Below the pieces are notes generated by a model. That model made no database searches. It had not been told where the DNA came from and saw only the letters and a program-made list of their open reading frames with translations. 64,000 nt of DNA from a bacterium (lineage in GTDB: Bacteria > Bacillota > Clostridia > Lachnospirales > Lachnospiraceae), in NCBI GenBank assembly GCA_023664305.1, contig JAMPFT010000005.1:62001-126000 (forward strand). The letters run 5' to 3'. The translations under genes were made by a program, and so were the position numbers. Shown here piece by piece: positions 57,660 through 64,000 of the stretch. The first letter of the stretch is position 1. Every line of letters begins with the position of its first letter.

Positions 57660-59393
57660 ATGAAGAATACAAAATCGTTTTTTAAAATGAGCATCCGCAG
57701 GCAGATGAAACTGATTTTTATTGCTGTCCTCGCGTTATTTGTGTTGTTATGCGGGCTGATCAGCAGGCGGATCCAACAACTGGTATATCAAAACGAGGAT
57801 GAGCATATGCAGGTTACTGCCCTGCGTCTGTATAACCAGATCAGTCTGAATCGTGACAAGATAGAGAATTTCTGTATTAATATCAGCGAGAATGAAGAAG
57901 TCCGCGCGTTCATGTCAAGCGATTATCCGCAGATGGCGGGTACGATTGACGGCGCGACGAAATGCCTGACCAGGCACATGATTCTGGAACCCATGATCAA
58001 GGATATCGCGCTGGTGAATGATAAAATCCACTACTCCAACGTTTATAGCGGGAGCGAGCTGGATGAAATCCGGTTAAAGGTGAAAGGGGTTCCCTTCGCA
58101 TGGCTGGGATTCCGCAGCCGCAGCTTTGTGGCGGAATCCGGGAAAGCGGACATGATGGTGTATGCGGGGGATATCATCGTCGGCACGGAGAACCTGGGAA
58201 CGATTGTCCTTTCGGTAGATCCGACGGATTTTTTCCCGGAAAGCGATGAAGAGACAAACCAGATGTATTTTCTTGCGTCGGAGGATAAGATCCTGTTTGT
58301 CCCGGATCAGGAGGAACAGGCGGAGGAGGCGTACCGCCTTTGGCTTGAGGCCGGAGAAAGGGAGTCTCTCCGGACAGGGGATTACGGTATACGAAGCTAT
58401 TATCTCCGAAATATGGACTGTTATCTGATCAGTGTGTTGGATATTCGAAGCACGGGGGAAGGGACGGAACAGATCCGGCTTTTGATATGGGGATGCGTCC
58501 TGCAGTCGGCGGTGTTCTGCGCCCTGTTCCTTGTCATGCTGACCAGGGGGATTGTCCGCCCGCTTCGTCAGTTCCATGAGACGATCCTGCAGATCAGGCA
58601 GTCGAACCAGAGGAGTCTGGAATCGGATTTGCATCTGGAAGGATGCGCCGAAATCGTGGAATTAGGAGACGAATTTACCGGAATGCTGAATGATATCGAG
58701 AAGCTGAACCGGAAAATTTTTCAGTCGGCGATGGATCTCTATGAGGTGAAGGTACAGAAACAGGAGGCGGAGCTGGCTTATATGCGCAGCCAGGTGGATC
58801 CGCATTTCCTGTACAATACGTTGGAAGTAATCCGAAAGATGGCGCTGGAGAAGCAGTCGCCGGAAATTGCTCAGATGGCGGTAGATATGGGCAATATATT
58901 CCGGTACAGCGCGAAGGGTGAGGATGAAGTTACTCTGGGCGAGGAGATTGCGATCGTCAAATCCTATATCCGGCTCCAGCAGATGAGATTTGCCGGAAAG
59001 ATTGAGGTGTTCTACTTTGTGCCTGAGGAGGTACAGCAGCTGCGCGTGATGAAAATGCTGCTGCAGCCCATTGTAGAAAATTCCGTTTTCCACGGGCTGG
59101 AGCCAAAGAAGCAGAAAGGCAGCCTGTATCTTGGGGCAAGGCTGGAGAAGGAGAATCTTGTGATATCGGTGAAGGACGACGGCGTCGGTATCGGGAAAGA
59201 AGAACTGGAGCGGCTCCGAAGAGACCTGGAAGCGGAAAGCGCAGATACCAGAGGACATGTGGGAATACGGAATACGAATGCCAGAATCCGGCTTTATTAC
59301 GGAGAAGAGTACGGGCTTTCCATAGAGAGTTGTCCGGAGGATGGGACGACGGTCATTTTGAGACTTCCGGCGAAAGTGTGCAAAGAAGCATGA
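57660..59393 (+). CDS. YesM-type sensor histidine kinase
   Basis: A 577-residue membrane kinase. ATG 57660 is taken because a TTG at 57627 has no ribosome binding site; MKNTKSFFKMSIRRQMKLIF leads into the first helix (residues about 18-37). An extracellular sensor (about 40-270, with four cysteine-free alpha/beta blocks) ends at a second helix (about 280-300), then a HAMP segment. The His_kinase domain reads MRSQVDPHFLYNTLEVIRKMALEK, with the phospho-acceptor His in DPHFLYNTL, and LQPIVENSVFHGLEPKK, then DDGVGIG in the ATPase. YesM kinases sense extracellular sugars or polysaccharide fragments. The regulator follows 39 bp downstream. Confidence 0.94.
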   Translation: MKNTKSFFKMSIRRQMKLIFIAVLALFVLLCGLISRRIQQLVYQNEDEHMQVTALRLYNQISLNRDKIENFCINISENEEVRAFMSSDYPQMAGTIDGATKCLTRHMILEPMIKDIALVNDKIHYSNVYSGSELDEIRLKVKGVPFAWLGFRSRSFVAESGKADMMVYAGDIIVGTENLGTIVLSVDPTDFFPESDEETNQMYFLASEDKILFVPDQEEQAEEAYRLWLEAGERESLRTGDYGIRSYYLRNMDCYLISVLDIRSTGEGTEQIRLLIWGCVLQSAVFCALFLVMLTRGIVRPLRQFHETILQIRQSNQRSLESDLHLEGCAEIVELGDEFTGMLNDIEKLNRKIFQSAMDLYEVKVQKQEAELAYMRSQVDPHFLYNTLEVIRKMALEKQSPEIAQMAVDMGNIFRYSAKGEDEVTLGEEIAIVKSYIRLQQMRFAGKIEVFYFVPEEVQQLRVMKMLLQPIVENSVFHGLEPKKQKGSLYLGARLEKENLVISVKDDGVGIGKEELERLRRDLEAESADTRGHVGIRNTNARIRLYYGEEYGLSIESCPEDGTTVILRLPAKVCKEA

Positions 59394-59432
59394 AAAGGTG
59401 GGTTCGAATGGCGATTAAGAAAGGGGAATATT

Positions 59433-60815
59433 ATGTTTCGTGTATTGATTGCGGATGACGAGGATTCCGTCGTACAGTCGCTGCTTTGTTCTATTCCGTG
59501 GGAGGAGATGAACCTGGAGGTGGCGGGAACCGTTTCGGACGGCAGCGCGGCGCTTGCGCTTGCGGAAAAGGAAGAAATTGATGTTGCCATTCTGGATATC
59601 CGTATGCCGGGAATAAACGGGTTGGAGCTCTGCAATCAGCTCAGGAGGAGAAATGAGAGGATACAGCTGATCATAGCCAGCGGCTACGCGGAGTTCGCCT
59701 ATGCGGAAAAGGCAATTCAGTACGGGGTGATCGGGTATTGCCTGAAGCCGTTGGATTATAATCAGCTGACCCGCTTCCTGCGCAGGGCAGTGCAAAATCT
59801 GGCAAGGGTCAGGCCGCTTCCCGGCAGAGAGGATCTGATGGAGATTCTGGAGAGGCAGGAGGAAGACGAGATTCGGGAATATATGTCGCATTTCGGTTTC
59901 TGTCAGGAGCGGTTTTATGTAGCGGTATCCAGCGGGGAGCGGAAGCTGGAGCCTCTGGAGGCAGGGGGGATATCCCTGCGGCTGGGACGGAGAGAATGGG
60001 GCTATATCATGAAAACAAACCGGGTTCGGCAGCTCGGCGACGACATCTTCGGGATAGAGGGCTGGCAGGGACTTGGATATATTGCGCAGGCTGTGTCCGG
60101 AGGAATGATTTACGGGGCCTTTGAGGAATGCACGACGAGGGCGTTTCAGTATTTTGTGGATCGGGAAAGCAGGCTCTGTTCACAGCTGGAGGAATGGAAG
60201 GCGAACCGCTGGCTGGACGGCATTCAGGCGAAGGTACAGGCGGAGCAGTGGGAAAAGGTAAAGAAAGCCCTGGCGGAAATCAGGGAGAAGGGTACGGAAG
60301 ATTTTACGATTCGCAGCGCCCTGAAGCTGTGCAACCTGATCTTTTCTCACTCCCTTTTTCGGGACGAGGAGAACGACTATTATATTTACAGCATTGAACA
60401 GCTTGCGGATACCTATGAGGATTTCCCGGAAATGCTGACGAAGCTGCAGTCCTTTCTGGACGAAAATATCGGGGGCGAAGAGAGCGGACAGGATTTTACC
60501 AATGCGACTTTTATGAAGCTGATGAAGTACATTAATGAAAACTATAAAGGTGAGATATCCCTGACGGGAGCGGCGCAGGCGATGAATATGAATTCCAACT
60601 ATATCAGCCAGCTTTTCAAAAAAGAAACGGGAATTACTTTTGTGCGTTATATTACGCAGAAGAGGCTTGACGATGCGAAGGAGCTTCTGGAGACAACGAA
60701 GAAGCCGTTGACGGATATCGCGCTGGAGGTTGGTTTCAACGATATTTTTTATTTTATCAAAACCTTTAAGAAGTTTACGGGGATGACGCCCGGACAGTAC
60801 CGGACGAGTCAGTGA
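59433..60815 (+). CDS. YesN-type response regulator with AraC-family HTH
   Basis: A 460-residue regulator. Residues 1-120 form the receiver: FRVLIADDEDSVVQSLL, the phospho-acceptor Asp in VAILDIRMPGINGL, and YCLKPLDYNQL. A linker region of about 220 residues of unknown fold follows, and the C-terminal ~100 residues are an AraC/XylS double helix-turn-helix: INENYKGEISLTGAAQAMNMNSNYISQLFKKETGITFVRYITQKRLDDAKELLETTKKPLTDIALEVGFNDIFYFIKTFKKFTGMTPGQYR. It should switch on the solute-binding protein gene 12 bp downstream and probably the lipoprotein gene at 62638. Binding sites cannot be read with confidence. Confidence 0.95.
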   Translation: MFRVLIADDEDSVVQSLLCSIPWEEMNLEVAGTVSDGSAALALAEKEEIDVAILDIRMPGINGLELCNQLRRRNERIQLIIASGYAEFAYAEKAIQYGVIGYCLKPLDYNQLTRFLRRAVQNLARVRPLPGREDLMEILERQEEDEIREYMSHFGFCQERFYVAVSSGERKLEPLEAGGISLRLGRREWGYIMKTNRVRQLGDDIFGIEGWQGLGYIAQAVSGGMIYGAFEECTTRAFQYFVDRESRLCSQLEEWKANRWLDGIQAKVQAEQWEKVKKALAEIREKGTEDFTIRSALKLCNLIFSHSLFRDEENDYYIYSIEQLADTYEDFPEMLTKLQSFLDENIGGEESGQDFTNATFMKLMKYINENYKGEISLTGAAQAMNMNSNYISQLFKKETGITFVRYITQKRLDDAKELLETTKKPLTDIALEVGFNDIFYFIKTFKKFTGMTPGQYRTSQ

Positions 60816-60827
60816 GGATGAAAGCAA

Positions 60828-62369
60828 ATGAAAAAGCAGATGGCAGTTGTGGCGGCGCTTACACTGGGACTTACGGGATGCGCGCAGTATACGGATACAG
60901 ACCGCGTTCAGGAAGACGGGTCGGGCGAGAGGATGAAAATCTCCGTCGCTTTTTGGAACGCGGAGGAGGCGTTGGCGGGAGACGGGGTGCTGGATGCCAT
61001 TGAGGAAAAATTTCAGGTAGAACTGGAGCCCTTCAATATGACCTGGAACGATTATTATCAGAAGGTGGATCGCTGGGCGTCAACCGACAGCTTACCGGAC
61101 TTGTTTGTCGGGGATTTCAGAAATTCCAAGGCGTACTACCAATGGATCCAGCAGGGGCTGTTATGCGCTGTCCCGAAGGATTTGTCGGATTATCCGAACC
61201 TGGAAAGCTATCTTGACGGTATGGAGGAGACACAGAGCCTGCTTGTGGACGGAATGCTGTACTGCATCCCGAGGCAGACTTATCCTGCGCAGGAATGGAC
61301 GAGCATTGACCGGGTGTTGGTTTACCGCTGGGATCTGGCGCAGAGGGCGGGAATCCGGAAAGAGCCGGAGAACTGGGAAGAATTTCAGAAGATGATACTG
61401 GCGATCGTGGAGACGGATCCGGAGGGGAAAGGGATTCAGGGGATGACGGCGGGAAGCGCGGGGATGCTTACCGGGTGGCTCCTTCCTTACGCGTCTTCCA
61501 TTGCAGCCAGCAACGACAGCGGCTTTTACTGGAAAAAGGACGAGGACGGTATCTGTAAGCCCGCCTACTTTGTGGATGATATGACCGCCGCTTTTCAACT
61601 GGCGAGGGATATGTATGAGGCGGGAGTGATCGAGAGAGATATCATTCAGGAGACGGAAAACGGCGCAAGAGAGAAATTTCTGCAGGGGGAATATGCGGCA
61701 ATCCTTTACTCAGGAGGCTTTGGCACTGTATACAACAATGTAGGGAAATATTGGGAGGAGGTTCATGGCAGAGGGTTCACGGAGGATGTGAGGGCTCTGG
61801 GGCTGATGCCGGATGTGAACGGCAACAAGGCTTATCCGATCTGGGGATACGCGTGGAGCGAGTCCTACATCAGCTCTAAGGTGGAGGAGGATAAGCTGGA
61901 TAAAATACTGCAGATTTACGATTATCTGTTAAGCGAGGAAGGGGCTTTTTTCGCAGCCTACGGTCCGGAGGGAGAGTTTTATGAGATCGAGGACGGCAGG
62001 GCGCGGCTGTGCGATTCGGAAGCGGATGTGACGGCGCGGTATCCCTCCTGCGCCATGCTTTCCACGCTGGTTCGCTGGGATATCAGCCTTTATGACGACA
62101 GATTTCCTTCTACGATTCCGGAAGACTGTGTTCAGGTAAATTATGAGCTGTTTCAGGAGGCGAGGGAAGCGCCGATTCCGGAATATGAGCCGGAGTGCAG
62201 GCGCATTATGAGGGAGGAGCAGATTGAGTTCTCGCTTGATCTGAATAATGATTTTCTGAGTATTATGACGGGAACGAGGCCGGTAGAAGAGATGTGGGAG
62301 GAAATTAAAAGAGGATATGAAGAGAAGGGCCTGCAGGAGATGATCGATACCGTGAACAGCAGGCTATAG
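60828..62369 (+). CDS. family 1 extracellular solute-binding lipoprotein
   Basis: A 513-residue sugar-binding lipoprotein. The signal ends LTLGLTGCAQY with Cys18 or so as the lipid anchor. Mature sequence: MKISVAFWNAEEALAGDGVLDAIEEKFQVELEPFNMTWNDYYQKVDRWASTDSLPDLFVGD, then EWTSIDRVLVYRWDLAQRAGIRKEPENWEEFQKMI and FLQGEYAAILYSGGF, which are family-1 SBP features of the LplA/YtcQ kind. Its gene sits directly behind the YesMN-type pair, the usual place, but the LplB/YtcP-type permease genes that normally follow are absent; an intrinsic terminator stands 30 bp after the stop. It may use a permease encoded elsewhere. Confidence 0.93.
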   Translation: MKKQMAVVAALTLGLTGCAQYTDTDRVQEDGSGERMKISVAFWNAEEALAGDGVLDAIEEKFQVELEPFNMTWNDYYQKVDRWASTDSLPDLFVGDFRNSKAYYQWIQQGLLCAVPKDLSDYPNLESYLDGMEETQSLLVDGMLYCIPRQTYPAQEWTSIDRVLVYRWDLAQRAGIRKEPENWEEFQKMILAIVETDPEGKGIQGMTAGSAGMLTGWLLPYASSIAASNDSGFYWKKDEDGICKPAYFVDDMTAAFQLARDMYEAGVIERDIIQETENGAREKFLQGEYAAILYSGGFGTVYNNVGKYWEEVHGRGFTEDVRALGLMPDVNGNKAYPIWGYAWSESYISSKVEEDKLDKILQIYDYLLSEEGAFFAAYGPEGEFYEIEDGRARLCDSEADVTARYPSCAMLSTLVRWDISLYDDRFPSTIPEDCVQVNYELFQEAREAPIPEYEPECRRIMREEQIEFSLDLNNDFLSIMTGTRPVEEMWEEIKRGYEEKGLQEMIDTVNSRL

Positions 62370-62399
62370 GGTATTTTGCAGAGATGTATTTTGTACAAA

Positions 62400-62428
62400 G
62401 GGCAATCCGCGGCGGATTGCCCTTTTTT
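62400..62428 (+). terminator. intrinsic terminator after the solute-binding protein gene
   Basis: GGGCAATCC (62400-62408) pairs with GGATTGCCC (62414-62422) around GCGGC, followed by six T (62423-62428). Confidence 0.92.
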
Positions 62429-62506
62429 GATGTACCTGAAAAAAAGACAAGGGCGAGGGCGGGGCATATGTAATTTTGACAAAAAACAGAAAGATTTGCT
62501 TCATAG

Positions 62507-62600
62507 GCTTTGTGAAAGCTTTTCTTTATAATAAAAGACAAAAGGAATTGGGCAGACTGTACAAGGGAAACGGTATTTTGCCGGAGACGCTTTGTGAAAG
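62507..62600 (+). promoter_or_regulatory. promoter region with repeated GCTTTGTGAAAG before the GH43-like lipoprotein
   Basis: GCTTTGTGAAAG occurs at 62507-62518 and 62589-62600. TATAAT at 62527-62532 is a possible -10 just after the first copy; a TTGACA at 62476-62481 has no matching -10. An AraC-type or catabolite regulator could bind the repeats; this is speculative. Confidence 0.4.
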
Positions 62601-62637
62601 TCGTAAAGCGGGAGATGGCAGGCGAGTGGGGGAAGAG

Positions 62638-64000
62638 ATGAAAATCGGAACATTCCGCAGGATGTTTACATTATTTTTGACAGGAAGCTTACTTGTTTTC
62701 GCAGCCGCCTGCGGCAGCGGAGAAGAGCTGTCTGAGGAGAGAGGACAGGAAAGCCGGCCGGATGCTTTCGGCGGACAGAACAATGCGGAGGCAGCCGCAG
62801 ACTGGACGACGGAGCAGCTGCTGGAAGCGGATTTCATCCTTTACAACGTGGACTGTGCCTCGGAAGAACCCGCCGTCTTTGCGGAGGGGCAGATATGCGG
62901 TCTGTACCAGTCGGTCAGCGACCAGCCCGGCGGGACGGATCCGGGAACCGGAAAAAACTGGGGATATCGGCAGGCGGATTACATGATAGGGGAGCGGGAC
63001 ACTCTGGGCGAGGGTATCACAGCCAACAAGTGGAATATTTCGGAAGAGCTTTACCCGGGAGGAGAAGAAGGCGCATTCTGTTATGACTTTCAGCTTCCCA
63101 AAGGAGACTACCGGGTGACGGTAGGCTTTTACGACCCCTTCGGCCCCCGAAAGATCGATGTGGACTGCGAGGGAGAGCGGATGGTGGAAGCGGAAAAGAT
63201 TCTCCGTTTCCGGCTTACGGAAAAGCAGTTTGATATCACGGTAGAGGACGGGGAACTGAACCTGAAGGTATTTAATGCGGAGGGGAAAAGAGCTATGGAT
63301 ATCCCGATCCTGAGTTATATCCGGATCGCGGCTGTCCCCCGATATGACAGGGAGCTTCTTGCGCTGGCATTACAGAAGTATGCGGCGGAGGGAGGAGAGG
63401 ATGTCTATACGGCGGATTCCTATGAAAGGTACAGCCGGGCTGTGGCGGAGGCGGAAGAGCTGTTGGGAGAGGAGAATCCGGAGAAGGAAGACTGCGAAAG
63501 GATATTTCGGCAATTAAAGGAGGGCAGCGAAATGCTGGCGGAGAAATACAGGTATGACTCCTTCCGGCCGGGAGAGCAGTGGAGGGATACGGAAAACAAT
63601 CTGATCCAGGCTCACGGCGGGCAGGTACAGCGGTTGACCTACCGTGAGGAAGACACAGGAGAGCCGGTTACGAAATGGGTCTGGGTAGGGGAAGACAAGA
63701 CCGCGGGCAATAAGGGCGGCATCCGGGCTTACAGCTCGGAGGATCTGTATAACTGGCAGTTCGAAGGCATTATCCTTCGCAATGTCCCGTCCCGGGAAGC
63801 GCTGGAGACGGAGGAATATTTTAAAGAGGTATACGGGGATTACACGGCGGAACAGTTGGATAACGTATTCCGCAGCCTGGATGCGAACAGCGCTATTATC
63901 GAGCGCCCCAAGCTGATTTATAACGAGAAAACGGAAACGTATGTGCTTTGGTTTCACGCGGACGGGCCTACGGAAACCAGCGACAGCAGCTATGCGGCGG
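62638..64000 (+). CDS. lipoprotein with FIVAR-like and GH43-like domains (3' end outside window)
   Basis: The frame opens at ATG 62638 (GGGGAAGAG upstream) and stays open to the window edge, giving at least 454 residues. The signal LTGSLLVFAAACGSG has its Cys at about residue 23. An extracellular beta-sandwich-like region (about 60-225) is followed by a three-helix FIVAR-like segment (about 245-300, YTADSYERYSRAVAEAEELLG). Then comes WRDTENNLIQAHGGQVQRLTY, KWVWVGEDKTAGN, IRAYSSEDLYNWQFEGIIL and IERPKLIYNEKTETYVLWFHADG, the blade motifs of GH43 enzymes of the exo-beta-1,3-galactanase subgroup. It probably degrades an arabinogalactan-like plant glycan at the cell surface and fits the YesMN/SBP cluster. 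Confidence 0.82.
   Translation, partial: MKIGTFRRMFTLFLTGSLLVFAAACGSGEELSEERGQESRPDAFGGQNNAEAAADWTTEQLLEADFILYNVDCASEEPAVFAEGQICGLYQSVSDQPGGTDPGTGKNWGYRQADYMIGERDTLGEGITANKWNISEELYPGGEEGAFCYDFQLPKGDYRVTVGFYDPFGPRKIDVDCEGERMVEAEKILRFRLTEKQFDITVEDGELNLKVFNAEGKRAMDIPILSYIRIAAVPRYDRELLALALQKYAAEGGEDVYTADSYERYSRAVAEAEELLGEENPEKEDCERIFRQLKEGSEMLAEKYRYDSFRPGEQWRDTENNLIQAHGGQVQRLTYREEDTGEPVTKWVWVGEDKTAGNKGGIRAYSSEDLYNWQFEGIILRNVPSREALETEEYFKEVYGDYTAEQLDNVFRSLDANSAIIERPKLIYNEKTETYVLWFHADGPTETSDSSYAA

Noticed and set aside
1-64000. rRNA and tRNA genes
   Set aside because: I saw no tRNA cloverleaf with CCA-type end or rRNA sequence anywhere in the gaps.

Overview
The window looks like chromosomal DNA from an anaerobic Gram-positive of the class Clostridia, most likely Lachnospiraceae. 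Pointers are the AGGAGG-type ribosome binding sites, the G/A-rich coding strand at moderate GC, a CspC-like subtilase, a PadR-DUF2812-ABC operon, a YesM/YesN-type pair with a lipoprotein solute-binding protein, an AgrC/LytTR pair and an Rpn-type nuclease. This assignment rests on gene content, not on a marker gene. All genes but one (40580-41131) are on the + strand.

Region 1 (1-24929) is a surface-polysaccharide locus. It holds dTDP-L-rhamnose genes (rfbB end, rfbA, rfbC), a GH25 muramidase, an ABC-2 polysaccharide exporter (Wzm-like permease; Wzt-like ATPase with a C-terminal glycan-binding domain), a large methyltransferase plus kinase-like protein reminiscent of the WbdD chain terminator, two very large GT2 proteins, an MBOAT acyltransferase with its SGNH partner, phosphoglucomutase, three further GT2 enzymes, a polyprenyl-phosphate sugar-1-phosphate transferase and an LCP ligase. 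Together they suggest a rhamnose-containing glycan that is built on a lipid carrier, capped, exported by Wzm/Wzt, acylated outside the cell and attached to the wall. Several of these proteins carry in-frame low-complexity or tandem-repeat inserts.

Region 2 (24985-44183) holds glmS, an HtrA protease behind TTTTCACA-type repeats, a 107-bp tandem repeat array, a ClpX with an unusual N-terminal extension, a metal-regulated HMA chaperone plus P1B-type ATPase behind a textbook SmtB/ArsR-type operator, three consecutive polytopic membrane proteins of the YfhO/PTPS-related type, a ZIP transporter, a histidine phosphatase, an SDR enzyme and a GH20-type hexosaminidase.

Region 3 (44184-64000) is regulatory and surface-oriented. 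It has a structured candidate ncRNA with a terminator, an AgrC-like kinase and LytTR regulator with two matching predicted LytTR promoters (one leading into a strongly folded 5' leader, one into a lipoprotein operon), an Rpn-family nuclease, the PadR/DUF2812/ABC operon, a CspC-like subtilase behind a hairpin that buries its ribosome binding site, and a YesMN-type system followed by a solute-binding lipoprotein and the start of a large lipoprotein with a GH43-like domain that runs off the window.

Recurring non-coding structure is the most unusual feature: two promoters whose predicted transcripts start in a three-way junction, a set of short hairpins with a GGA loop, and several purine-rich tandem repeats.
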